Source: Antrihabitans spumae (lineage in GTDB: Bacteria; Actinomycetota; Actinomycetes; Mycobacteriales; Mycobacteriaceae). From it: a DNA stretch of 64,000 bases. Below, in pieces: positions 16,825-24,802 of this stretch (position 1 is the stretch's first letter; every line of letters begins with the position of its first letter). Made by a program: the position numbers and the translations under genes. The notes below the pieces were generated by a model that had not been told where the DNA came from, made no database searches, and worked only from the letters and a program-made list of their open reading frames with translations. The DNA is taken from contig NZ_JBIMSN010000059.1 in the NCBI RefSeq assembly GCF_043944905.1, positions 12,428 through 76,427 of the forward strand. The letters run 5' to 3'.

Positions 16825-18111
16825 ATGAGCACAGGTCCGCAATCGTCGACGGCAGCGACGCGGCGCACACGCCCGCGAGATCGCAAGCTGTCGATTCTGC
16901 GTGCCGCCGAAACCGCGTTCGCGAAGAACGGCTACCACCGCACGTCGATGGCCGATATCGCTCGCTCGCTCGACATCACCTCGACAGCGCTGTACCGGCA
17001 TTTCAAGAACAAGGAAGACCTCCTGGCGCAGACGTTGGTCGGCGGTCTCGACGCAACTCTCGCGCGACTGCAGGAGGCCCGCCGGACCGACGAGAGCGGC
17101 GTCGCGATCCTGGACGAACTTGTCACCATGTCGCTCGAGTTTCGTGGCCTTCCGCGGCTGTGGCAGCGGGAGGTTCGGAATCTGTCGCCGGATGTCCGAC
17201 GCGGGGTCCTGATGCGGGTGCTGCGGCTCAATGTGCAACTGCGCCATGCGGTTGCGATGCGCCGACCCGACCTGGTCGCAGAAGATATCGAGCTGCTCGC
17301 GTGGTGTGTGCTGTCGATCGCGGTGAGCCCGTCGCACCACAACGTCCAGTTGCCGACCGACCAGTTCGCCACCCAACTCGGTGCCATGATCGATGCGGTG
17401 GTCGAGTCCGACACCGTGTTCGGCGGCGACACCCGTCGACCGTATCCACGGACGTCGTCGAACACCGACGACACCGACACCACCGACGACGCGCTGGAAC
17501 GTGCGATCAGGCCGGAGCGTCTCCTCGTCGCCGCGGCGCGGCTTTTCAACACGAGGGGCTACGCAGCGGTCGGCATCGAGGACATCGGCGCGGCGGCAGG
17601 AATCGCGGGTCCGAGCATCTACCACCACTTCGAAAGCAAGGCCGATCTGCTCACCGAGATCGTCGAACGCAGCGAGCAGTGGATCGTGCTCTACACCTCG
17701 CGCGCGCTGATGGTCGGCACGACGACGGAGCAGTCACTGAGCCTGATTCTGAAGTCCTACACGCAGTTTGCTCTCGAGCAGCCCGACATGATCGGCACCG
17801 CGGTCACCGAGGTGATTCACCTTCCCGACACCCACGGCGCCCGCTTCCGCAAGGCCCACCGCGACGGCGTCGTCCGCTGGGCGCGCCTACTTCAGGTTGC
17901 CCGGCCCGAGCTCGAACTCGACGCTGCCCGCGTGCAGATCCAAGCGATGACGACGATCGTCAACGACGCTGTCCGCAACGATCGGATCCGTACCAGGCCC
18001 GATCTCGTCGACGCGATCTGTGCGATCGGCGAACGCGTCATGTTTGCTACCGCTGCCCCCGAGCACCTAACCGGGCCTAACATCGCAGGCCAATCGGCTC
18101 TCAGTCCGTAG
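16825..18111 (+). CDS. Tandem double-TetR transcriptional regulator
   Basis: 428 residues containing two complete TetR units. The first helix-turn-helix is at about residues 23-70 (ILRAAETAFAKNGYHRTSMA ... STALYRHFKNKEDLL) and the second at about 235-285 (LLVAAARLFNTRGYAAVGIE ... GPSIYHHFESKADLL), each followed by its own helical ligand domain. The junction is a Thr/Asp-rich linker (SSNTDDTDTTDDALERA). TetR proteins act as dimers, so one chain could form an intramolecular dimer or bind two sites. Such fusions are known in mycolic-acid bacteria. ATG 16825 preferred over in-frame GTG 16795. The next gene is the fadE5-type dehydrogenase, a plausible target. Confidence 0.92.
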   Translation: MSTGPQSSTAATRRTRPRDRKLSILRAAETAFAKNGYHRTSMADIARSLDITSTALYRHFKNKEDLLAQTLVGGLDATLARLQEARRTDESGVAILDELVTMSLEFRGLPRLWQREVRNLSPDVRRGVLMRVLRLNVQLRHAVAMRRPDLVAEDIELLAWCVLSIAVSPSHHNVQLPTDQFATQLGAMIDAVVESDTVFGGDTRRPYPRTSSNTDDTDTTDDALERAIRPERLLVAAARLFNTRGYAAVGIEDIGAAAGIAGPSIYHHFESKADLLTEIVERSEQWIVLYTSRALMVGTTTEQSLSLILKSYTQFALEQPDMIGTAVTEVIHLPDTHGARFRKAHRDGVVRWARLLQVARPELELDAARVQIQAMTTIVNDAVRNDRIRTRPDLVDAICAIGERVMFATAAPEHLTGPNIAGQSALSP

Positions 18112-18155
18112 TTGCCGGGGGTTGCGACACACGCCCAACCTAGTCATCGTTAACT

Positions 18156-18167
18156 TACGGTTGCGTA
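18156..18167. promoter_or_regulatory. TACG-GTTG-CGTA palindrome before fadE5-like gene
   Basis: Inverted repeat within TTAACTTACGGTTGCGTAG, about 90 bases upstream of the GTG at 18258. The AT-rich context suggests promoter DNA. It could be a TetR-family operator for the preceding regulator. Confidence 0.3.
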
Positions 18168-18257
18168 GCGAGGCCGCGATAGGCAATTCTGATCCGCGGG
18201 TTCGAGCAGACATGCCTCGCGCCGAAGGTGGAAGAACGACGTGGAGGGTTGCACATA

Positions 18258-20093
18258 GTGGGTCATTACAAGAGCAACGTTCGTGATCTCGAGTTCAACC
18301 TGTTCGAGGTGCTCGGTCTCGACGCGATTCTCGAGTCCGGCGCATTCGGAGATCTGGACGGCGACACCGTTCGCTCGATGCTCAGCGAGGCCGCCCGCCT
18401 TGCAGAAGGTCCCGTCGCGGCGTCGTTCGCCGAGACCGACCGCACCCCACCGACGTTCGACCCCGAGACGCACAGCGTCGCCATCCCGAAGCCGTTCAAG
18501 GATTCGTTCCGCGCGTGGCAGAACGCCGAGTGGTTCCGCGTCGGACTCGACGAGAACGTCGGCGGCGTCCCGGCCCCCGCCGTAGTTACCTGGGCTATCA
18601 ACGAATTCGTGCTCGGCGCACAGCCGGCCGCGTACATGTACCTGACCGGTCCTGGCTTCGCCAACATCCTCTGGGGCATCGGCAACGACTTGCAGAAGCA
18701 CTGGGCTTCGATTGCGATCGAACGCAATTGGGGCGCGACGATGGTGCTCACCGAACCCGACGCTGGTTCCGACGTCGGCGCCGGCCGCACCAAGGCGATC
18801 AAGCAGGACGACGGCTCGTGGCACATCGAAGGCGTCAAGCGGTTCATCACCTCGGCCGACTCCGACGACCTCTTCTCCAACATTTTCCACCAGGTGCTCG
18901 CACGGCCCGAAGGTGCCGGCCCCGGCACGAAAGGCTTGAGCCTCTTCCTCGTTCCCAAGTTCCTGTTCGACCACCAGACCGGTGAAACCGGCGAGCGCAA
19001 CGGCGCTTTCGTCACCAACGTCGAACACAAGATGGGCCTGAAGGCCTCCGCCACGTGCGAGCTCACCTTCGGCGGTCACGGCATTCCGGCCAAGGGCTGG
19101 TTGGTCGGCGACGTCCACAACGGCATCGCGCAGATGTTCAAGGTGATCGAACTCGCCCGAATGATGGTCGGCACCAAGGCGATCGCAACACTGTCGACCG
19201 GGTATCTCAACGCGCTCGAGTATGCGAAAACCCGAGTCCAGGGCGCCGACCTGACGCAGATGACGGACAAGAACGCGCCACGCGTGACGATCCTGCATCA
19301 CCCGGATGTGCGGCGCGCGTTGATGACTCAGAAGACCTACGCCGAAGGCCTACGCGCGCTGTACCTCTACACGGCTGCGCATCAGAACGAGGTTGTCGCG
19401 AAGGCGGTTTCGGGTGCCGACGCCGACGTCGCGTTCCGCGTCAACGATCTGCTACTCCCGATCGTCAAGGGTGTCGGCTCCGAGCGCGCCTACGAGAAGC
19501 TGACCGAGTCGCTGCAGACCTTCGGCGGATCGGGCTTCCTGCAGGACTACCCGATCGAGCAGTACATCCGCGACGCAAAGATCGACAGCCTCTACGAAGG
19601 CACCACCGCAATTCAGGCGCAGGACTTCTTCTTCCGCAAGATCGCACGCGATCGTGGCGTCGCTCTCGCGCATGTCGCCGGACAGATCGCCGCGTTCATC
19701 GAGAGCGATGCGGGCAACGGACGCCTCAAAACCGAACGCGCACTGCTGAAGACGGCGCTCGAAGACGTGCAGGCAATGGCAGCGTCGTTGACCGGGTACC
19801 TCATGGCCGCCCAGCAGCGACCGACGGAGCTGTACAACGTCGGCCTCGGTTCCGTCCGGTTCCTGATGGCAACCGGTGACCTGATCATCGGCTGGCTGCT
19901 ACTGCGCCAAGCCGAAGTTGCTCTGCATGCGCTCGACGGCGAGACATCGGCTGCGGACACGGCGTTCTACGAGGGCAAACTTGCGGCGGCGGCCTTCTTC
20001 GCACGCAACATGTTGCCCGAGCTGACGGCGACACGGGGAATCATCGCCAACATCGACAACGAGATCATGGATCTTGCGGAAGAAGCGTTCTGA
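18258..20093 (+). CDS. Acyl-CoA dehydrogenase, FadE5 type
   Basis: 611 residues, the same length as mycobacterial FadE5, starting VGHYKSNVRDLEFNLFEVLG, which closely resembles that protein. It oxidises acyl-CoA to the 2-enoyl-CoA using FAD. Visible: an N-terminal acyl-CoA dehydrogenase extension, TMVLTEPDAGSDVGAGRTKA in the middle domain (FAD/substrate contact), and YPIEQYIRDAKIDSLYEGTT in the C-terminal catalytic domain. A long C-terminal helical extension is typical of this subgroup. GTG 18258 is preferred because GGAGGG lies nine bases upstream; GTG 18228 is also in frame. Convergent with trmD. Confidence 0.93.
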   Translation: MGHYKSNVRDLEFNLFEVLGLDAILESGAFGDLDGDTVRSMLSEAARLAEGPVAASFAETDRTPPTFDPETHSVAIPKPFKDSFRAWQNAEWFRVGLDENVGGVPAPAVVTWAINEFVLGAQPAAYMYLTGPGFANILWGIGNDLQKHWASIAIERNWGATMVLTEPDAGSDVGAGRTKAIKQDDGSWHIEGVKRFITSADSDDLFSNIFHQVLARPEGAGPGTKGLSLFLVPKFLFDHQTGETGERNGAFVTNVEHKMGLKASATCELTFGGHGIPAKGWLVGDVHNGIAQMFKVIELARMMVGTKAIATLSTGYLNALEYAKTRVQGADLTQMTDKNAPRVTILHHPDVRRALMTQKTYAEGLRALYLYTAAHQNEVVAKAVSGADADVAFRVNDLLLPIVKGVGSERAYEKLTESLQTFGGSGFLQDYPIEQYIRDAKIDSLYEGTTAIQAQDFFFRKIARDRGVALAHVAGQIAAFIESDAGNGRLKTERALLKTALEDVQAMAASLTGYLMAAQQRPTELYNVGLGSVRFLMATGDLIIGWLLLRQAEVALHALDGETSAADTAFYEGKLAAAAFFARNMLPELTATRGIIANIDNEIMDLAEEAF

Positions 20094-20114
20094 CTCGAAC
20101 TTTCCGGCCCTACC

Positions 20115-20141
20115 GGGCGGCGCGACGTTGTCGCGTCGCCC
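20115..20141. terminator. Bidirectional terminator between fadE5-like gene and trmD
   Basis: Twelve-base stem GGGCGGCGCGAC/GTCGCGTCGCCC with one G-T position and a three-base GTT loop, located 21 bases after the fadE5-like stop and just beyond the trmD stop on the other strand. Position between convergent genes supports a shared terminator. Confidence 0.7.
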
Positions 20142-20145
20142 GTGT

Positions 20146-20832
20146 TCACTCCTGCCGCGGGAGTAGGTCGGGCCGACGTTCGGCGGTGCGACGTAGCGAT
20201 TCCTCGCGCCGCCACTGCGCGACCTTTGCATGGTCGCCCGACAGCAGTACCTGCGGCACATCGAGCCCACGCCAGCTGACAGGTCGTGTGTAGCTCGGTC
20301 CCTCGAGTAGGCCGTCGGAGAACGAATCCTCTTGATGCGACTGCTGATTGCCGAGCACTCCGGGCAGGAGCCGGACGACGGCTTCTGCCATGACGAGAAC
20401 CGCGGCCTCTCCCCCGATCAGCACGTAGTCGCCGATGCTGACCTCCTCGACCCGTACGCGTTTCGCTGCGTCGTCGAACACCCGCTGATCGATACCTTCG
20501 TAACGGCCGCAAGCGAATACGAGGTGCGCCTCACGAGCCCAGCGCTGCGCTGTCGCCTGGGTGAACGGAACGCCCGCGGGTGTCGGCACAACCAGCACAG
20601 CATCGTCGGGACAGACGTCGTCGAGCGCGGCGCCCCACACGCTCGGCTTCATCACCATCCCGGGGCCACCGCCGTACGGCGAATCGTCGACCGATTTGTG
20701 GACGTCGCTCGTCCAGGCACGCAGATCGTGCACGCCGAGCTCGACCAAACCCTTGTCGATTGCCTTGCCGAGCAACGCAGTTCGCAGCGGTTCCAGATAC
20801 TCGGGAAAAATGGTGACGACGTCGAGTTTCAT
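20146..20832 (-). CDS. trmD: tRNA (guanine-N1)-methyltransferase
   Basis: 228-residue SPOUT-class enzyme that methylates G37 of tRNAs using S-adenosylmethionine. Start MKLDVVTIFPEYLEPLRTAL is diagnostic; the trefoil-knot region has VFACGRYEGIDQRV and SIGDYVLIGGEAAVLVMAEA, and the C-terminus has LEGPSYTRP and LLSGDHAKVAQWRR. ATG 20832 chosen for this conserved start; a longer frame to 20910 overlaps rimM. It is the last gene of the rpsP-khpA-rimM-trmD operon. Confidence 0.98.
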   Translation of the reverse strand: MKLDVVTIFPEYLEPLRTALLGKAIDKGLVELGVHDLRAWTSDVHKSVDDSPYGGGPGMVMKPSVWGAALDDVCPDDAVLVVPTPAGVPFTQATAQRWAREAHLVFACGRYEGIDQRVFDDAAKRVRVEEVSIGDYVLIGGEAAVLVMAEAVVRLLPGVLGNQQSHQEDSFSDGLLEGPSYTRPVSWRGLDVPQVLLSGDHAKVAQWRREESLRRTAERRPDLLPRQE

Positions 20833-20860
20833 CGGCTGCGCAGCTGCTCCGCGGCGACCG

Positions 20861-21388
20861 TCACAACGATTCCAAGTCGAGCAGTCCGTCGGGAGGATCG
20901 ATCTCGACAACGCCGTCGGCGATCGACACCGACGTCACAATGGCCGCGACGAACGGCACGAGTATCTCGCGATCGTCGGCCGCACGAACCGAAAGCAGCT
21001 CGCCGCCAACGGAATGCAACACCTCGCGGACCGTACCGACCGCGGTTCCGTCGACGGTCCGCACAGCGAGGCCTTCGAGTTCGTGATCGTAGAACTCGTC
21101 GGGGTCCTCGGACGGCTCGATATCGGCGGAGTCGATGAGGAACAAAGTGCCACGCAAAGCGTCGGCACCTTCGCGGTCGGAGACGCCGACCAGACGCAGC
21201 AGAAGCCGCCCGGAATGATCCCGGGCGGCTTCCACCGTGTAGTCCGTGACGTCCTTGTCGCGCGGTTTGCGGCCGTGCAGCACGGCACCTACGGCAAAGC
21301 GGAGGTCGGGGTCGTCGGTGCGGACGTCGACGACGACCTCACCTTTGACACCGTGCGATTTCGCCACTCGACCGACGACAAGCTCCAT
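20861..21388 (-). CDS. rimM: 16S rRNA processing protein RimM
   Basis: 175 residues. The N-terminal beta-barrel begins MELVVGRVAKSHGVKGEVVV; the PRC-barrel domain includes FYDHELEGLAVRTVDGTAVG and ends EIDPPDGLLDL. It assists maturation of the 30S head by binding S19 and 16S rRNA. Lies 14 bases after the KH-domain gene and 28 bases before trmD, the usual order. Confidence 0.97.
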   Translation of the reverse strand: MELVVGRVAKSHGVKGEVVVDVRTDDPDLRFAVGAVLHGRKPRDKDVTDYTVEAARDHSGRLLLRLVGVSDREGADALRGTLFLIDSADIEPSEDPDEFYDHELEGLAVRTVDGTAVGTVREVLHSVGGELLSVRAADDREILVPFVAAIVTSVSIADGVVEIDPPDGLLDLESL

Positions 21389-21402
21389 AGCTTGTGCCGC
21401 GT

Positions 21403-21645
21403 CTACTGATCGGTGTCGACGACGTCGACGCGGATTCCGCGTCCGCCGATACCCGACACCAGCGTGCGAAGCGCGGTCGCGGTACGACCGCCACGACCGA
21501 TCACCTTGCCGAGATCGTCAGGATGTACGTGTACCTCGACGGTGCGACCGCGTCGACCCGTGATCAGTTCGACGCGCACATCGTCGGGATTGGAGACGAT
21601 GCCGCGAACGAGGTGTTCGACGGCATCGGCAACAACGGCACTCAC
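21403..21645 (-). CDS. khpA: KH-domain RNA-binding protein (KhpA type)
   Basis: 80-residue single KH domain, VEVHVHPDDLGKVIGRGGRT, with the RNA-binding GxxG loop as GRGG. KhpA proteins pair with KhpB/Jag to bind RNAs affecting division in other bacteria. Its start overlaps the rpsP stop by four bases (21642-21645), so it is translationally coupled to S16. Confidence 0.96.
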   Translation of the reverse strand: MSAVVADAVEHLVRGIVSNPDDVRVELITGRRGRTVEVHVHPDDLGKVIGRGGRTATALRTLVSGIGGRGIRVDVVDTDQ

Positions 21646-22091
21646 TTGTCAGCAGCCTCGGCGGCGTCAGCGGCGGGGGCCTCGTCGACGGCTGCGTCCT
21701 TCTTGGCAGCCTTCTTCTTCGGCGTTGTCGCAGCGGCGGACGGCTCACCGTCGGCAGCGGCGAGCGCGGCGTTGAACAGGTCCAGCTTGCTCGTCTTCGG
21801 CTCCTTGACCCTCAGGGTGCCTTCGGTGCCCGGGAGGCCCTTGAACTTCTGCCAGTCACCGGTGATCTTGAGCAGGGCCGCGACGGGCTCGGTCGGCTGT
21901 GCGCCGACACCGAGCCAGTACTGCGCGCGCTCGGAATCGATCTCGATGAGCGACGGCTCTTCCTTCGGGTGGTACTTGCCGATGGTCTCGATCGAACGCC
22001 CGTCACGACGGGTGCGAGAGTCCGCGACAACGATGCGGTACTGGGGATTGCGGATCTTGCCGAGCCGCGTGAGCTTGATTTTGACAGCCAT
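21642..22091 (-). CDS. rpsP: 30S ribosomal protein S16
   Basis: 149 residues starting MAVKIKLTRLGKIRNPQYRI, with SRTRRDGRSIETIGKYHPKE and YWLGVGAQPTEPVAALLKIT. The C-terminal 40 residues are an Ala/Lys/Glu-rich tail (TPKKKAAKKDAAVDEAPAAD) typical of actinobacterial S16 and absent in E. coli. First gene of the rpsP-khpA-rimM-trmD operon. Confidence 0.98.
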   Translation of the reverse strand: MAVKIKLTRLGKIRNPQYRIVVADSRTRRDGRSIETIGKYHPKEEPSLIEIDSERAQYWLGVGAQPTEPVAALLKITGDWQKFKGLPGTEGTLRVKEPKTSKLDLFNAALAAADGEPSAAATTPKKKAAKKDAAVDEAPAADAAEAADK

Positions 22092-22218
22092 AGGTAAAGC
22101 CTTTCGATGTGGTCACGGCGCAATTCAGCGGCCCGCACGGCTTGCGAGCCCGGTCTTGCGTTGGGGATTTGTTGTGACCGCCGCGCGGTACGTGACCGGA
22201 GACGGGCGAACAGCTGTC

Positions 22219-22248
22219 CATTGTGCCAGACGGCCTCGCACGAACCAA
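22219..22248 (-). promoter_or_regulatory. Putative rpsP operon promoter
   Basis: Minus strand: TTGGTT (22243-22248), 17 bases, then CACAAT (22220-22225) within TCTGGCACAAT, the same eleven bases found upstream of rplS. It lies about 130 bases before the rpsP ATG, leaving a long leader. Confidence 0.5.
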
Positions 22249-22260
22249 AGGCAGCAGGCT

Positions 22261-22308
22261 GCTCGTGAGTCTTTTCGGAGGGCGGGACCACCGAAAAGAC
22301 TCACGAGC
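22261..22308 (-). repeat. Long palindromic element, copy 1 (3' of usp)
   Basis: A perfect 18-base stem (GCTCGTGAGTCTTTTCGG and its complement) with a 12-base loop. It begins 13 bases after the stop of the usp gene on the minus strand. A homologous element (28308-28353) follows the response-regulator gene at the other end of the tct locus, with 10 of 12 loop bases shared. Acts plausibly as a terminator for tctCBA-usp; the conserved loop and flanks suggest a dispersed repeat family. Confidence 0.75.
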
Positions 22309-22321
22309 GGCGTAGCCGCCT

Positions 22322-22705
22322 CTACGGTTTGACAGCCAACACCGGCTTCGGGCACCGCAGAATCAACTGCTGCGAATGGCTTCCCAGCAGCAGTTTCCCG
22401 ACCGGAGTGCGATGCCGGATCCCTATCACCAGCAACTCTGCCTCCGGTTTTTCCATCGCGTCCAACAGAGAGTCGACGACGTCAACGCCGACGAGCTGCG
22501 TCAGCTCGTAGGGCACGCCGCTCGACGCGAGCAATTCCTCGAGGTCTCGCACCTGACCGCTCGGCGCGAACGCCGGGTCGGCGAGTGCGTCACCTTTCGT
22601 CGAGTTGACGACGAGAACGTTCGCGCCGCGCACCTTTGCCTCTGCTATTCCGTGCTCCAGGGCTGCGTCGCCGAATTCGTCGGCCGAGTATCCGATGACG
22701 ATCAT
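22322..22705 (-). CDS. Universal stress protein (UspA family)
   Basis: 127-residue single Usp domain: MIVIGYSADEFGDAALEHGI at the start, then LLVIGIRHRTPVGKLLLGSH, which fits the G-x2-G-x9-G-S ATP-binding motif of this family. The start ATG overlaps the tctA stop by four bases, so it is made with the transporter. Usp genes fused or coupled to transporters often tune uptake; the effect here is unknown. Confidence 0.92.
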   Translation of the reverse strand: MIVIGYSADEFGDAALEHGIAEAKVRGANVLVVNSTKGDALADPAFAPSGQVRDLEELLASSGVPYELTQLVGVDVVDSLLDAMEKPEAELLVIGIRHRTPVGKLLLGSHSQQLILRCPKPVLAVKP

Positions 22706-24237
22706 GCGTTTTCCTTCTTTCGGGTGTCGGTGTCGGGAACATGGACGAGCTCGGGTTCGGTTTTGTGCAGTGCACGCATGATCAGCGGTGCAAGCAACAT
22801 GATCGCGATCAGGACGTAGACGCCGATGGCGACCGGCTCGTTGAACAAGCCACTCCACTCGCCGCCGCCCAACTGCAGACTCTGGCGTAGCTGACGTTCG
22901 ATGCGCGGTCCGAGAATGACTCCGATGATCAGCGGCAGGACGGGCAGTCCGAAGCGTCGCATCATCAGACCCATCAGTCCGAAGAGCAGCAGCAACGCCA
23001 GGTCGAGCCACTGCAGGTTCACAGCGAAGGCACCGAGCGTGGCGAAGAACAGGATGCCCGCGTAGAGGTACGGCCGCGGCGTGCGCAGCAACTTCGCCCA
23101 CAGCGGCGCCAACGGGAGGTTGAGGACGAGCAGCAGGAAGTTACCGATGAACAGGCTCGCGATCAACGTCCAGATCAGCAGCGGCTCCTTTTCGAACAGC
23201 GTCGGTCCGGGCTGGATGCCGTAGGAGACGAACGCCGTGAGCATGACCGCCGCCGTTGCGTTGGTCGGCAGACCGAGCGAGAGCATCGGCACCAGAGTGC
23301 CTGCGGCCGAAGCGTTGTTCGCGGCTTCGGGACCGGCAACACCTTCGATGGCGCCCTTTCCGAATTCGTCCTTGTGCTTGGACAACCTCTTCTCGGTTAT
23401 GTAGGACAGGAAGGTCGGCAGTTCGGCACCACCGGCAGGCAGTGCGCCGAACGGGAATCCGTACGCTGTCCCCCGCAGCCACGGCTTCCACGAACGCTTC
23501 CAGTCCGCTTTGCCCATCCACGGCCGACCGACCGGAATCACGTCCGCGGGACGACGACGCAAATGCGCTGCGACCCACAGTGCTTCACCGAGCGCGAAGA
23601 CGGCGACAGCGACGACGACGATGTCGATGCCGTCGGAGAGCTGCGGTATGCCGAACGTCGCGCGAGGCTGGCCGGTGAGGAAATCGATGCCGACCAAGCC
23701 GATCGCGAGACCGAGGAACAGCGAGATCGCACCGCGCAGCTTCGACGAACCGAGAACGGCGGTGACGGCTACCAGTGCGAGCAGCATGATCGCGAGATAG
23801 GAAGGCGCGCCAAGGGTTACGGCGAACTTGGAAACGACCGGAGCGAAGAGAACCAGCAGCACAGTACCGATCGTTCCCGCCACGAACGACCCGATCGCCG
23901 CCGTCGCAAGGGCTTGGGCGGCCCTACCTGCTTTCGCCATCTTGTTGCCCTCGATCGCCGTGATCACCGAGGACGATTCGCCTGGTGTGTTCAGCAATAT
24001 CGAGGTCGTGGAGCCGCCGTACATGCCGCCGTAGTAGATGCCGGCGAACATGATGAAAGCTGCACTCGGACTTACGTTGTAGGTGATCGGTAACAGGAGT
24101 GCCACCGTCATTGCCGGACCGATGCCCGGCAGCACGCCGACCGCCGTGCCGAGCAGCACGCCGATCACCGCATAGAGCAGGTTCATCGGCGTTGCCGCCT
24201 GTTCGAAGCCCTGCAGGAGCCAGTCGAAGTTGTTCAT
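22702..24237 (-). CDS. tctA: Tripartite tricarboxylate transporter, large permease TctA
   Basis: 511-residue membrane protein with 10-12 helices, the main translocation subunit of a TTT importer. Diagnostic motifs: GVLPGIGPAMTVALLLPITY near the N-terminus and GIYYGGMYGGSTTSILLNTP, then GAIEGVAGPEAANNASAAG-type stretch at about residue 310 (IEGVAGPEAANNASAAGTLV). ATG 24237 preferred; upstream in-frame sequence lies in tctB. Located one base after tctB and coupled to usp. Likely substrates are citrate or related di/tricarboxylates. Confidence 0.95.
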   Translation of the reverse strand: MNNFDWLLQGFEQAATPMNLLYAVIGVLLGTAVGVLPGIGPAMTVALLLPITYNVSPSAAFIMFAGIYYGGMYGGSTTSILLNTPGESSSVITAIEGNKMAKAGRAAQALATAAIGSFVAGTIGTVLLVLFAPVVSKFAVTLGAPSYLAIMLLALVAVTAVLGSSKLRGAISLFLGLAIGLVGIDFLTGQPRATFGIPQLSDGIDIVVVAVAVFALGEALWVAAHLRRRPADVIPVGRPWMGKADWKRSWKPWLRGTAYGFPFGALPAGGAELPTFLSYITEKRLSKHKDEFGKGAIEGVAGPEAANNASAAGTLVPMLSLGLPTNATAAVMLTAFVSYGIQPGPTLFEKEPLLIWTLIASLFIGNFLLLVLNLPLAPLWAKLLRTPRPYLYAGILFFATLGAFAVNLQWLDLALLLLFGLMGLMMRRFGLPVLPLIIGVILGPRIERQLRQSLQLGGGEWSGLFNEPVAIGVYVLIAIMLLAPLIMRALHKTEPELVHVPDTDTRKKENA

Positions 24238-24238
24238 G

Positions 24239-24802
24239 TCAGAGGATCCCGTCCAAAATGCCTGCGGGCAGCGGGATTCCGAGCCCAGAGTAGAACGCGT
24301 AGAAGCTGACGACCGATAGCACGCCACCGATCACGATGTTGCGGACGTAGTGCCGGCTTCCCAAAACAGTTGCTGCACCGGCGAACAGCATTCCTCCGGT
24401 GATTGCCCAGCCGAGAAAGTCGACGAGTGCGATGGTGGCGACGAAGAGTCCGACCAGCATTCCGACGGTCTTCCAGTCCCCCGGCGAGTCCGGATCGATG
24501 TCCTCACCTTCGTCGGCTTCGCCTTTCGATCCACGCGTGATGGCGATCGCGAGAATCACCGCGCAGAGCAGCAATCCGCTACCGACGACGAGCGGAAAGA
24601 GCTTGGGACCGACTGGGTCCACTTTCGCGAAACCACCTGCGAGGGTGAGTGCGTCGAAGATGAGGAACGCTCCGACCACCACGAGGACTGCGCACACGAT
24701 GAACTGCGCCCAGTCGTTCTTCTGCGGCTGCGGTGACTGTTTCGACGTTGCGTCTTCCGGGCCGAGGTCACCGCCGTCGGGTCGATCTGTCGTGGCGGTC
24801 AT
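24239..24802 (-). CDS. tctB: Tripartite tricarboxylate transporter, small permease TctB
   Basis: 187 residues. A polar N-terminal tail (MTATTDRPDGGDLGPEDATS) precedes four membrane helices: FIVCAVLVVVGAFLIFDALT, LFPLVVGSGLLLCAVILAIA, VGMLVGLFVATIALVDFLGW and a C-terminal pair ending LGIPLPAGILDGIL. The acidic loop between helices two and three (GEADEGEDIDPDSPGDW) is unusual in length. Start overlaps the tctC stop as ATGA. Confidence 0.93.
   Translation of the reverse strand: MTATTDRPDGGDLGPEDATSKQSPQPQKNDWAQFIVCAVLVVVGAFLIFDALTLAGGFAKVDPVGPKLFPLVVGSGLLLCAVILAIAITRGSKGEADEGEDIDPDSPGDWKTVGMLVGLFVATIALVDFLGWAITGGMLFAGAATVLGSRHYVRNIVIGGVLSVVSFYAFYSGLGIPLPAGILDGIL

Noticed and set aside
14465..16828. 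Long plus-strand open frame (787 codons) opposite tex
   Set aside because: It is antisense to the well-conserved Tex sequence, gives an Arg/Asp/Val-rich low-similarity protein, and is a usual by-product of high-GC codon bias.
18195..18215. GGTTCGA sequence resembling a tRNA T-arm
   Set aside because: No acceptor, D or anticodon stem can be formed around it. No tRNA was found elsewhere.
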